DNA of 64,000 nucleotides, taken from NCBI RefSeq assembly GCF_904849725.1, contig NC_058524.1:553291763-553355762 (forward strand). Direction: 5' to 3'. Numbering within the stretch: position 1 is the stretch's first letter; each line of letters begins with the position of its first letter. Below, one piece after another: positions 20,474 to 31,967 of this stretch. A program made the position numbers and the translations under genes. This DNA comes from Hordeum vulgare subsp. vulgare (Eukaryota; Streptophyta; Magnoliopsida; Poales; Poaceae). The notes under the pieces are model-generated. The model was not told the DNA's origin and did not search any database. It was given only the letters and a program-made list of their open reading frames with translations.

Positions 20474-21922
20474 TTAGAAACCAACATGACCAAGGAAACT
20501 TCTTATACCTTTGATATCTGTGGGGTATGGCATTTTTTCGATTGCATCAACCTTAGCCTTATCGACTTCAATACCTCTTTCAGAAATTTTATGCCCTAAG
20601 ACGATGCCTTCATTAACCATAAAGTGGCACTTCTCCCAATTCAAGACAAGGTTGGTGTCTTTACATCTCTGCAAGACTCGATCAAGGTTGCTGAGGCAAT
20701 CACCAAAAGAAGACCCGTAAACAGAGAAGTCATCCATGAAAACGTCAACAATCTTTTCACAAAAGTCAGAGAATATAGCCATCATACATCTTTGAAAGGT
20801 GGCAGGTGCATTACATAAGCCAAAAGATATACGTCTATAAGCAAAGGTACCGAAAGGGCAGGTGAAAGTGGTTTTCTCCTGATCAGATTGTGCGACTGGT
20901 ATTTGGGAGAAACCCGAATAACTGTCTAGAAAGGAGAAGTGTGTGTGTTTAGACAGTCTTTCTAGCATTTGGTCGATAAAAGGCAAAGGGTAATGATCTT
21001 TCCTAGTGGCCTTATTCAATTTCCTAAAATTGATCACCATCCTATAGCCAATAATAATCCTCTGTGGGATCAATTCATCCTTATCATTAGGGACAACGGT
21101 AATACCTCCCTTCTTAGGGACGCAATGCACCGGACTCACCCAATCACTATGAGCAACGGGATAGAAAATACTTGCTTCCAGGAGCTTTAGTATTTCTTTT
21201 CTTACTACCTCTTTAATCTTAGGATTTAATCTTCTTTGATGATCAGCAACTGGTTTGGAATCAGGATGAGTTTTAATCTTGTGCTGGCATAGAGTGGGAA
21301 TAATACCCTTAAGATCATCAAGAGTATATCTAATAGCAGCACGGTGCTTCCTAAGAGTGTTTAGTAACTTCTTTTCTTCATGCTCTGAGAGGCTAGCACT
21401 AATAATAACATGATATATCTCCTTTTCATCAAGATAAGCATACTTAGGAGTATCAGGCAACTGTTTAAGCTCGAAGACAGGATCACCCTTTGGTGGGGGT
21501 GGGTCCCCAAGCAGTTCAACAGGCAAATTATTCTTAAGGATATGATGTTGTTCTAAGACAACTCTATCTATCTCATCCCTTTCATCCATATGCATATCAT
21601 TTTCATGCTCAAGCAAGTATTGCTCTAAGGGATCAGTAGGAGGCACGACAATAGAAGCTAAGGCAATAGTTTCATCCTTACTAGGAAACTCCTTTTCATG
21701 AGGTTGTCTACCAAACTTGGAGAAATTGAACTCATGTGACACACCTTGAAAGCCAACAGTGACAGTTTGCTTCTCACAGTCAATATGAGCATTGACGGTA
21801 TTAAGGAAGGGTCTGCCAAATATGATGGGACAAAAGCTATCTTGGGTGGTAGAAAGAAAGAGGAAATCAGCAGGATACTTCGTTTTACCACACAAGACTT
21901 CAACATCCCTAACAATTCCCAC
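20474..21922 (-). pseudogene. Protease end and reverse transcriptase of element E
   Basis: 482 residues open, the longest intact piece of E. The N-terminal part has IIFGRPFLNT of the retropepsin. Then come SDWVSPVHCVPKKGG, YRMVINFRKLN, FSFLDSYSGF and the catalytic VFMDDFSVYG, all typical of gypsy reverse transcriptase, followed by FLGHVGF. The two aspartates of the MDD motif are present. The frame ends in a stop where relatives continue with a tyrosine codon. Confidence 0.9.
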
Positions 21923-21972
21923 AGGGCAGATAGTATCTCTATTGGCAAGCTGAATAGTGACATCAATAGGCT

Positions 21973-22869
21973 CTATCTCAACAGGTGCAATCTCGTCTTT
22001 GATTTCATCATATAAGGATTGAGGTATTTCACTAACACTAGCACCCCGTCACATAAACCATGATAACAATGATCTCCTATCTTAACAGAAACAACAGGCG
22101 TGCCAACAACAGGCCTATGTTTGTCTCCAGCATGTGTTTTAGCAATTCTAGCAGCATCTTCACAGAAGTGAATATCATGTCCCTCGACATTGTCGGACAG
22201 GAGATCTTTGATAATAGCAATGCTAGGTTCAACTCTAATTTGCTCACGGGGTGTAGGTGTTCTAATGTAGCCTCTACGTATCACAGTTGAAGCTTTAGAA
22301 TGATCCTTTATCCTAACAGGGAAAGGTGGTTTCTCAATGTAAGCACTGGGAACAATAGGATCATTATAGGCAATGACTTTCTCTTCAACCGGATTGGGTT
22401 TAACTACATTGACTTCTAAGGGAGGATGATATTTAAACCACTTATCTTTGGGGAGATCAATATGAGCAGCAAATGATTCACACAATGAAGCTACTATCTC
22501 AGAGTCAAGTCCATACTTAGCGCTAAAATCACAAAAGGTATTTGTTTCAACAAAGGATTTAACGCAATCAAACTTGAAATTCATACCTGACTCCTTACCT
22601 TCATCAAGATCCCAATCTTCAGAGTTGCGTTTAATTCTTTCCAATAAATTCCATTTGATGTCAATATCTCTCTTCATAAAAGAACCGGTACAAGAAGTGT
22701 CAAGCATGATGCGATCATCATGAGAAAGCCGAGCATAGAAGTTCTGAATGATAATTTCTCTTGAGAGCTCATGGTTGGGGCATGAGTATAGCATTGATTT
22801 AAGCCTCCCCCAAGCTTGAGCGATGCTTTCTGTCACGAGGCCAAAAATTATAAATATAATTCCGATCAT
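21973..22869 (-). pseudogene. gag C-terminal part and protease start of element E
   Basis: 298 residues open. It has the conserved ESIAQAWGRLKSML and HELSREIIIQNFYARLS of Athila-type gag. It then runs to a GDHCYHGLCDG stretch that corresponds to the protease active site (D-x-G position), after which the frame shifts. It is cut off from the gag start by a copied pol fragment (22883-23334). Confidence 0.8.
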
Positions 22870-22882
22870 GATGTACTATCAT

Positions 22883-23334
22883 TAATCCTGTGTGGGATCA
22901 ATTCATCCTTATCATTAGGCACAACGGTAATGCCTCCCTTCTTAGGGACGCAATGCACCGGACTCACCCAATCGCTATGAGAAACAGGATAGATAATACC
23001 CGCTTCTAGGAGCTTTAGTATTTCTTTTCTTACTACTTCTTTCATCTTAGGATTTAATCTCCTTTGATGATCAGCAACTGGTTTGAAGTCAGGATCAGTT
23101 TTAATCTTGTGCTGGCATAGAGTGGGACTAATGCCCTTAAGATCCTCAAGAGTATATCCAGTAGCAGCACGGTGCTTCCTTAGAGTTTTTAGTAACTACT
23201 TTTATTCATGCTCCGAGAGGCTAGCACTAATAATGACAGGATGTATCTCTTTTTCGTCAAGATAAGCATACTTAAGAGTATCAGGCAACTGTTTAAGCTC
23301 GAACACAGGATCACCCTTTGGTGGGGGTGGGTCC
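22883..23334 (-). repeat. Copied pol fragment inside gag of element E
   Basis: About 450 bases match 21052-21508 of the same element, in the same orientation, with scattered differences. Shared phrases include GGGACGCAATGCACCGGACT and CACCCTTTGGTGGGGGTGGG. It separates the gag start (ending near a GSWNY phrase) from the gag remainder, so it displaced gag sequence rather than simply duplicating next to the source. Confidence 0.88.
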
Positions 23335-23669
23335 ATGATTGTAGTTCCATGATCCAGTATCATCACATAGCCTATACCATGTCAACGCCTTATCCCTCAA
23401 AGATAATGGAAAGCCTTCTTCTTGACCTCATCCTCGGGCAAACCTGCAAGCTTAAATAACCCACAAACTTCATCTACATAGATTAGATGCAAGTCTCAAT
23501 GTGATGTTCCATCTCATGTAAAAGGATTAGCCAACAGTTTCTCAAGCATACCCGAAGGAAATTCATAGCAAATATTTTCAGTAGGTGCAGCAGGTTGAGG
23601 AGCAACTCTTTGTGCTTCCGCTCGGGGTGAAGATACCCCGAACAAGCCCCTCAAAGGATTAATTTCCAT
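23335..23669 (-). pseudogene. gag N-terminal part of element E
   Basis: Begins MEINPLRGLFGVSSPRAEA at 23669 and includes CYEFPSGMLEKLLANPF, then, after a stop and a frameshift, DEVCGLFKLAGLPEDEVKKK and a TWYRL phrase. This is the usual gag start in Athila-type elements. It ends where the copied pol fragment begins. Confidence 0.8.
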
Positions 23670-23745
23670 AGTGACAAGTGACAATAAATTATAGCACACT
23701 ATATAAATGTTTCCTTACCAAGTTCCACTTACCAAAGACGCTTCA

Positions 23746-23764
23746 CTCCCCGGCAACGGCGCCA
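23746..23764 (-). other. Primer binding site of element E (tRNA-Asp type)
   Basis: CTCCCCGGCAACGGCGCCA, intact and single, 11 bases inside the LTR edge at 23776. Confidence 0.85.
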
Positions 23765-23775
23765 GAAAAGAGTCT

Positions 23776-25260
23776 TGATGACCCACAAGTATAGGGGATC
23801 TATCATAGTCCTTTCGATAAGTAAGAGTGTCGAACCCAACGAGGAGCACAAGGATCTGACAAGTGGTTTTCAGCAAGGTAATATCTGCAAGCACTGAAAT
23901 TATCGGTAACAAGTAGTTGTGTGGCAAGATGATTCGTAGCAAGTAGCAAGTAACAAAAGTAACAACGGTGCAGCAAAGTGGCCCAATCCATTTTGTAGCA
24001 AGGGACAAGCCTGGACAAAGTCTTATAGGAGGTAAAGCGCTCCCGAGGACACATGGGAATTTCTGTGAAGCTAGTTTTCATCATGTTCATATGATTCGCG
24101 TTCGCTACTTTGATAGTTTAATATGTGGGTGGACCGGTGCTTGGGTACTGCCCTTACTTGTACAAGCATACCACTTATGATTAACCCCTCTCGCAAGCAT
24201 CCACAACTATGAAAGAAGAATTAAGACGAAGTCTAACCATAGCATTAAACTAGTGGATCCAAATCAGCCCCTTACGAAGTAGCGCATAAACTAGGGTTTA
24301 AGCTTCTGTCACTCTAGCAACACATCATCTACTTACTACTTCCCAATACCTTCCTCTAGGCCCAAATAATAGTGAAGTGTTATGTAGTCAACGTTCACAT
24401 AACACCACTAGAGGAAAAACAACATACAACACATCAAAATACCGAACGAATACCAAATTCACATGACTACTTATAGCATGACTTATCCCATGTCCTCAGG
24501 AACAAAAGTAACTACTCACAAAGCATAATCATATTCATGACCAGAGTGGTAATGAGTAGCATCAAGGATCTGAACATATAATCTTCCACCAAGTAATCCA
24601 ACTAGGATCAACTACAAAGAGTAATTAACACTACTAGCAACCTTACAAGTACCAATCGGAGTCGCGAGACGGAGATTGGTTACAAGAGATGAAGTAGGGT
24701 TTCGAGATGAGATGGTGCTGATGAAGATGTTGATTGTGACGAGTCTCCTCTGATGAGAGGAGTGTTGGTGATGACGATGGCGACGTTTTCCCCCTCCGGG
24801 AGGGAAGTTTCCCCGGCAGGATCGTCCTGCCGGAGCTCTAGATTGGTTCTGCTCAAGTTCGCCTCGTGGCGGCAGCGAATCTTCCGAAAAGCCTCCTCCT
24901 TATTTTTCTAGACCGAAACCCTTCTTGTAGCAAAAGGGGGAGCCAGAGGGCCAAGTGGGAGCCCACAAGCCCCCTAGGCGCGGCCAGGGGGAGGTCGCGC
25001 CTAGCAGGCTTGTGGCCTCCTGCTGGCGCCCCTCTGGTACTTCTTCGGCCCAGTATTTTTATAAATCCCAAAAAAAATCTACGTTGATTTTCACGGCTTT
25101 TGGAGTTCGCAGAATAGGTATCGCAAACTTGCTCCTTTTTTAGGCCAGAATTCCGGTTGCCGGCATTCTCCCTCTTCATGTAAACCTTGCAAAATAAGAG
25201 AGAAAAGGCATAAGTATTGTACCGTGAAGTGTAATAACAGCCCATAAAGCGATAAATATC
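23776..25260 (-). repeat. 5' LTR of element E
   Basis: Runs from TGATGACCCACAAGTATAGG to GATAAATATC(A). Hairpin at 24959-25017. The flanking AACAT at 25261-25265 repeats AACAT at 16092-16096; because the last A can belong to either, the target duplication is 4 or 5 bases. Confidence 0.9.
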
Positions 25261-25261
25261 A

Positions 25262-25913
25262 ACATGAAAGCATGATGCAAAATGGACATATCAAACATCA
25301 TGGAGCATATGAGATGTTCGAGGAGTTGAAGTTTATCTTTGAGAAAAATGCCCGGATCGAGAGGTATAAGACCTCCGATAAATTCTATGCTTGCAAAATG
25401 GAGGAGAATTCATCTGTCGGTGAACACGTGCTCAAAATGTCTGGGTACTCAAACCGTCTAACTGAGCTAGGGATCGCTCTCCTGCAAGAAGCTATCACTG
25501 ACAGAATTCTTCAATCACCGCCACCTAGCTACAAGAGCTTCGTGTTGAACTATAACATGCAAGGGATGAATAAGTCACCCAGCGAGTTATTTGCGATGCT
25601 GAAAGTCGCTGAGTCAGAAATCCAGAAAGAACATCAAGTGTTGATGGTCAATAAAACCACTAGTTTCAAGAAGAACGGCAAAGGCAAGAAGGGTAACTTC
25701 AAGAAGAGTGGCAAAAATGTTGCCCCTCCGACAAAGAAAACCAAGGCTCGGCCTAAACCAGAAACTGGGTGCTATTATTGCAAGGGGACTAGTCAGTGGA
25801 AGCGCAACTGCCCCAAGTATTTGGCCGATAAGAAGGCGGCCAATGCCAAACAAGGTATATTTTATATACATGTTATTGATGTGTACCTCACCAACTCTCG
25901 TAGTAGTGCCTAG
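25262..25913 (+). pseudogene. gag of BARE-A, C-terminal part
   Basis: Continues the gag after element E. It has MFEELKFIFEKNARIERYK, VLKMSGYSNRL and SPPPSYKSFVLNYNMQGM, then a lysine-rich tail and a zinc knuckle written CYYCKGTSQWKRNC. The histidine of the C-x2-C-x4-H-x4-C pattern is replaced by Q. The frame ends at TAG (25911-25913), where relatives have a tryptophan codon just before the protease active site. Confidence 0.88.
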
Positions 25914-27386
25914 GTATTTGATACCGGTTCTGTTTCTCACATTTGCAACTCGAAACAGGAACTGCGGAATAAACCAAGGTTGGCAAAGGATGAAGTGATG
26001 ATGCGCGTGGGAAATGGTTCCAAGGTTGATGCGATCGTCGTCGGCACAGTCTCACTTCAGTTACCATCGGGATTAGTTACGAACTTAAATAATTGTTATT
26101 TAGTGCCTGCGTTGAGCATGAAAATTATATCTGGATCTTGTTTATTGCGAGACGGTTACGCATTTAAGTCTGAGAATAATGGTTGTTCTATTTATATGAG
26201 TAAAATATTTTATGGTCATGCACCCAATGTGAGGGGTTTGTTCATATTGAATCTCGATTGTGATGACACTCATATCCATAACATTGAGACCAAAAGATGT
26301 AGAGTTAACAATGATAATGCCACTTTCTTGTCGCACTGCTGCTTAGGTCATATTGGTGTTAAGCGCATGAACAAACTCCATGCTGATGGACTTTTGGAGT
26401 CACGTGATTTTGAATCACTTGACACGTGCGAACCATGTCTCATGGGCAAGATGACTAAGACTTCGTTCTGTGGAACAATGGAGCGTGCAAGTGACTTATT
26501 GGAGATTATACATACTGATGTGTGCGGACCAATGAGCATAGAGGCACGCGGCGGATATCATTATTTTCTCACCTTCACTGACGATTTGAATAGGTATGGC
26601 TATATCTACTTGATGAAGCACAAGTCTGCAATGTTTGAAAAGTTTAAGCAATTTTTGAGTGAAGTTGAAAATCATCGTAGCAAGAAGATCAAGTTCCTAC
26701 GATCTGATCAAGGAGGAGAGTATCTGAGTTACGAGTTTGGTGCTCACTTAAGACAATGTGGAATTGTTTCACAGTTGACACCGCCTAGAACACCACAGCG
26801 TAATGGTGTGTCCGAACGTCGTAATCATACTTTGTTAGATATGGTGCGATCTATGATGTCTCTTACCGATTTGCTTTTATCGTTTTGGGGCTATGCATTA
26901 GAGACAGCTGCATTCACTTTAAATAGGGCACCATCAAAATCCGTTGAGACGACACCATATGAGCTATGGTATGGCAAGAAGCCAAAGTTGTGGTTTCTTA
27001 AAGTTCGGGGATGCGATGCTTATGTCAAAAAGCTTCAACCTGAAAAGCTGGAACCCAAAGCAGAAAAGTGTGTCTTCATAGGTTACCCAAAAGAGACAGT
27101 TGGGTATACCTTCTATCTTAGATCTGAGGGCAAAGTGTTTGTCGCTAAGAACGGAGCTTTTCTTGAGAAAGAGTTTTTCTCGAAAGAATTGAGTGGCAGG
27201 AAGATAGAACAGATGGTGGCGCAGGGCAGAAAGAAATTTCTGTCGAGGCAATACCAGTTGAAGAGGAAACTAATGATGATGATCATGAAGCTTCAGATCA
27301 AGTTACTGTCAAACCTCGCAGGTCGACAAGAGCACTTACTACTCCCGAGTGGTACGGGAATCCTGTCTTGTCTATCATGTTGTTAG
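25914..27386 (+). pseudogene. Protease and integrase of BARE-A
   Basis: The protease active site VFDTGSVSHIC follows directly after the TAG at 25911. The integrase then shows the histidine/cysteine zinc-binding region (SHCCLGHIGVKRM to CEPCLMGKM) and the D-D-E core: IHTDVCGPM, FLRSDQGGEY and QRNGVSERRNHT. KVRGCDAYVKKL and KCVFIGYPK mark the copia integrase C-terminal side. The frame shifts near 27240, so the last part to 27386 is out of frame. Integrase before reverse transcriptase marks it as copia. Confidence 0.9.
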
Positions 27387-28408
27387 ACAACAATGAGCCT
27401 GCGAATTATGGAGAAGCAATGGTGGGCCCAAATTCCAACAAATGGTTAGAGGCCATGAAATCCGAGATAGGATCTATGTATGAGAACAAAGTGTGAACTT
27501 TGAAAGTATTACCTGAAGGTTGCAAGGCTATTCAGAACAAATGAATCTTTAAGAAGAAGACGAACGCAGACGGTAATGTGACCGTTTATAAAGCTCGACT
27601 TGTGGCAAAGGGTTTTTCACAAGTTCAAGGAGTTGACTACGATGAGACATTCTCACCTGTAGCGATGCTTAAGACCGTCTGAATCATGTTAGCAATAGAT
27701 GCATTTTTCGATTATGAAATCTGGCAGATGGATGTCAAAATGGCGTTCCTTAACGGGTTTCTTAAGGAAGAGTTGTATATGATACAACCCAAAGGTTTTG
27801 TCGATCCGAAGAATGCTGACAAAGTATGCAAGCTCCAGCGATCCATTTATGGACTGGTGCAAGCATCTTAGAGTTGGAATAAGCGCTTTGATGAGGTGAT
27901 CAAGGCGTTTGGGTTTATACAAGTTGTAGGAAAAGCTTGTATTTACAAGAAAGTGAGTGGGAGCTCTTTAGCGTTTCTAATATTATATGTGGATGTCATA
28001 TTGCTGATTGGAAACAATGTGGAGTTTTTGGAGAGCGTAAAGGATTGTTTGAACAAAAGTTTTTCAATGAAAGACCTAGGAGAAGTTGCTTACATATTAG
28101 GCATTAAGATCTATAGAGATAGATCGAGGCGCCTAATAGGACTTTCACAAAGCACATACCTTGATAAAGTTTTGAAGAAGTTCAAAATGGAACAATCCAA
28201 GAAGGGGTTCTTGCCTGTGTTACAAGGTATAAAGTTGAGTAAAACTCAGTGTCCAGTAACTGCAGAAGATAGAGAAAAGATGAGTGCCGCCCCCTATGCT
28301 TCAGCTATAGGGTCTATCATGTATGCAATGATGTGTACAAGACCGGATGTCAGCCTGGCCGTAAGTATGGAAGGCAGGTTTCAAAGTGATCCAGGAATGG
28401 AACAGTGA
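27387..28408 (+). pseudogene. Reverse transcriptase of BARE-A, with five in-frame stops
   Basis: Recognisable by [51 protein letters not shown] and SFSMKDLGEVAYILGIKI. Stops stand at 27494, 27542, 27680, 27869 and 28406. The catalytic YVDD reads YVDV, so the second aspartate is lost. Every stop is one transition away from the tryptophan or arginine codon expected there. Confidence 0.9.
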
Positions 28409-28915
28409 GCGGCGGTCAATAATATTCTGAAGCACCTGAAAAGGACTAAGGAAATGTTTCTCATTTATGGGGGTGACGAAGAGCTCGTCGTAAAGGATTA
28501 CGTCGATGCAAGCTTTGACACTGATCCAGATGACTCTAAGTCAAAAACCGGATATGTATATATTCTTAATGGGGGTGCAGTAAGCTGGTGCAGTTCCAAG
28601 CAAAGCGTCATAGCTGATTCTACATGCGAAGCGGAGTACATAGCAGCACCGGAGGCGGCTAAGGAGGGTGTCTGGATGAAGCAGTTCATGACAGATCTTG
28701 GAGTTGTGCCGAGCGCACTAAATCCAATAACTCTATTCTGTGACAACACTGGTGCCATTGCTCTGGCCAAGGAACCAAAGTTTCACAAGAGGACTAGACA
28801 CATCAAACGACGCTTCAACCTCATCCGCGACTATGTCGAAGGACAGGACGTAAATATTTGCAAAGTGCACACGGATCTGAATATTGCACATCCGCTGACT
28901 AAACCTCTACCATGA
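28409..28915 (+). pseudogene. RNase H of BARE-A
   Basis: Open from 28454 in the same frame as the upstream pol. It has DYVDASFDTDPDDSKSKTGY, AVSWCSSKQSVIADSTCEAE, TLFCDNTGAIALAKEP and the terminal HPLTKPLP, all normal for BARE-type RNase H. The expected catalytic acidic residues are present. It ends about 95 bases before the polypurine tract. Confidence 0.9.
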
Positions 28916-29010
28916 GCGAAGCATGAACAACACCATAACTGTATGTGTGTTACATTCATTACATTGTAAATCACATGAAGATGTGAGACTAGATTATTGA
29001 CTCTAGTGCA

Positions 29011-29020
29011 AGTGGGAGAC
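29011..29020 (+). other. Polypurine tract of BARE-A
   Basis: AGTGGGAGAC directly precedes the 3' LTR start TGTTGGAAAT; this purine-rich site primes plus-strand DNA. Its reverse, GTCTCCCACT, lies at the same place in BARE-B (35652). Confidence 0.8.
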
Positions 29021-29913
29021 TGTTGGAAATATGCCCTAGAGGCAATAATAAAATAGTTATTATTATATGTCATGTTACAAGATAATTGTTTATTATCCAT
29101 GCTATAACGGTATTGAATCGAAACATAAATGCATGTGTGGATATATAGACAAAACTGTGTCCCTAGTGAGTCTCTAGTTGACTAGCTTGTTGATCAAGGA
29201 TGGTTAAGGTTTCCTAGCCAAGATAAGTGTTGTCACTTGATGATGGGACCACATCATTAGGAGAAATATGTGATGGACAAGACCCAAACTATGAACGTAG
29301 CATATGATTGTGTCATTTTGTTGCTATTGTTTTCTGCATGTCAAAGTGTTCATTCCTATGACCATGAGATCATGTAACTCACTGACATCGGAGGAGTGCC
29401 TTGTGTGTATCAAACGTCGCAACATTACTGGGTGACTATAAAGGTGTTCTACAGGTATCTCTGAAGGTGTCCGTTGAGTTAGCATGAATCAAGACTGGAT
29501 TTGCCACTCCGTGTGATGGAGAGGTATCTTGGGGCCCACTCGATAATACAACATCACATATAAGCCTTGGAAGCAATGTGACTAAAGAGTTAGTCATGGG
29601 ATCTTGTATTACGGAATGAGTAAAGAGACTTGCCGGTAACGAGATTGAAATAGGTATGGAGATACCGACGATAGAATCTCGGGCAAGTAACATACCGAAG
29701 GACAAAGGGAATGGTATACGAGATTATATGAATCCTTGACATAGAGGTTCAACCCATAAGATCTTCGTAGAATATGTATGATCCAATATGGACATCCAGG
29801 TCCCGCTATTGGATATTGACCGGAGAGTGTCTCAGGTCATGTCTGCATAGTTCTCGAACCCGCAGGGTCTGCACACTTAAGGTTCGGTGATGTTTCGGTA
29901 TAGTTGAGTTATA
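29021..29913 (+). repeat. 3' LTR of BARE-A, cut on the right
   Basis: Starts TGTTGGAAATATGCCCTAGA and follows the BARE-type LTR for about 890 bases, ending TAGTTGAGTTATAT. A full LTR is about 1.8 kb. The sequence changes to the internal region of element H at about 29914. Confidence 0.85.
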
Positions 29914-31967
29914 TCTTTTGTTTCCATTTAATTGCTTTAGTTTTATTTTTATTTTTAGTTTGCCATAATCATATTTTTATATACATACCAACCTGAGATA
30001 GAGACACATTCATCATGATTTGTTAGAATACTCTTTGTGCTTCACTTATATCTTTTGAGCTAAACAATTGCTCTAGTACTTCACTTGCATATTTTTTAGC
30101 ACGACGGCGTGTAGATTTTATAGAAATATTTGAATTCACGGTCTTCACTTATATTTGTTGGGAGTAAATAAATAGTAGCAGTAATTTGGATGGGTCATAA
30201 AGTTATTCCAAAAATAAAAGGTATTCAATTAATGATAATCAAAACAATCATGTAGCACATAAAGAGAAATTGTGGGCTAATGATATAGATGTGGTAATAT
30301 GAAAAGGGTGTGAGTGCATCATTGTTGATTCGTGGAAGTAGAGGTATTAAGACGTGTTAATTCCTTTTTTCTCTGAATATTAAAAGGCATGGCGGGGATG
30401 TGTGAGCATTTATATTCCTCGTTGAATGCTAGTGTTGTTTCGAGTCAGAGTTGTGTGATGGTTAACTCCTCCCAATCCTCTCCCTTGGTGCATGCAGGTA
30501 GTGCTTTGATGTGTAATGAAATTAATAAAATTTTGCAATAAGTATATGAGTTCTTCATGACTAATGTGAAACCATGGACATACGTTAACTCACCTCCTCA
30601 TATTTTGCTAGCCTCTTCGGTACCGTGCATTGCCCATGCTCACCTCGAGGATCGGTGTGAACTTCCCGGTGCATACAAACCCCGTGTCATGATATGCTCT
30701 GTCACACATAAACCTTTGTTTATCTTCCTCAAAACAGTCGCCATACCTACCTATCATGACATTTCCATAGCCATTCCAAGATACATTGCCATGCAAATTC
30801 CACCGTTACATCATATGGCTAGTTCATTCATCATCATATGGCTAGTTCATTCATCATCATCAAATATCACCGTTGCATGACCATATAGAGTTGACATAGC
30901 ATTTGTGGAAAAGCCACCATTCATTATATTGCTCGTACATGTCATTCTAGATCATTGCACATCCTGGTACACTGCTAGAGGCATTCATATTGAGTCATAG
31001 TTCTTCATATCGAGCTTTCATGAGTTGTAAGTAAATAAAAGTGTGATGATCATAATTATTAGAGCATTGTCCCAATGAGGAAAGAATGATGAAGACTATG
31101 ATTCGATTCCCCCACAAGTCGAAAAGAGACTCCAGATGAAAAATGAAAATGGGGGAGGCCAAATGATCCCATAATAAAAAAAGGAGATGAAAAAAAGAAT
31201 GAGAGAAAAAGAGAGAAGGGACTTTGCTACTATCCTTTACCACACTTGTGCCTTGAAGTGGCACCATGTTCCGCATATAGAGAGTCTCATGATATGTCAT
31301 TTTCATGTGCTAGTGGGAATCATATTATCATTATTATAACCTTGGCTTGCATATTCCGATGACGGGCTTCCTCAAATGCCTGAGGTCTTCATGAGCAAGC
31401 AAGTTGGATGCACACCTCACTTAGCTTCATTTTATCCTTCATACACTTATAGCTCTAGTGCATCATTTGAATGGCAATCCCTACTCCTTGCATTGACATC
31501 TATCGATGGGCATATCCATAGCCCGTTGGTATGCCTAGTTGATGTCAGACTATCTTCTCCACTTCTACTCCTTTGATACCTATTCCACCTTATGTTATGT
31601 GCATGGATCACGCTCATGTATTGCGTGAAGAATAAAAAGTTGATTCACTTTAAAAAAGTATGATCCAACTGCTTGACTTGGACACCGTGGTGCTTAACAT
31701 TTGTATTGATGTGGTGAAGACAGGGCCATGCTTTGCTAATATGAAAGATTAATGGGGATAAACATTATTTTAGGATCGTATACTTTGAAATATTGACGAT
31801 TTTGTTGCTTACGCTTATAATTATTACTATGCTGATGTTTGTTGATTCATCTTTTCTCAATGAGCATACATGCAAAATATTACATATTGCATAGAATGTC
31901 ACATCAAAAATTCTATTTTTATCATTTACCTACTCAAGGACGAGTAGGAATTAAGCTTGGGGATGCT
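29914..31967 (+). mobile_element. 3' internal non-coding region of gypsy element H
   Basis: About 2 kb without a sustained reading frame. It ends CGAGTAGGAATTAAGCTTGG GGATGCT, a polypurine-rich site directly before the LTR at 31968, so this is the 3' untranslated part of a gypsy element on the plus strand. The left end is a deletion junction with BARE-A. Gag, pol and 5' LTR are missing. Confidence 0.75.

Larger units (their letters stand above)
16097..25260 (-). mobile_element. Gypsy (Athila-type) LTR retrotransposon E, with pol
   Basis: Bounded by two LTRs of about 1.49 kb (16097-17582 and 23776-25260) and nested in the gag of BARE-A. On the minus strand the order is LTR, primer site, gag, protease, reverse transcriptase, RNase H, integrase, a promoter-like module and a cut 3' ORF, then a foreign LTR fragment. 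The reading frames need only a few stops and shifts repaired. A copied piece of pol lies inside gag (22883-23334). Unlike A it kept a recognisable pol. Confidence 0.92.
14972..29913 (+). mobile_element. BARE/WIS/Angela-type copia retrotransposon BARE-A, interrupted by element E
   Basis: Order on the plus strand: deleted 5' LTR, leader, gag, protease, integrase, reverse transcriptase, RNase H, polypurine tract and 3' LTR, which is the copia order. The gag is split by element E with a 4 to 5 base target duplication (A)ACAT. The 3' LTR stops at 29913. The pol region has several in-frame stops and at least one frameshift, so it is inactive. Confidence 0.92.

Noticed and set aside
29914..31967. 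Host gene in the long non-coding stretch
   Set aside because: The stretch ends at a polypurine tract next to an LTR, has no sustained frame, and fits the 3' untranslated part of a gypsy element.
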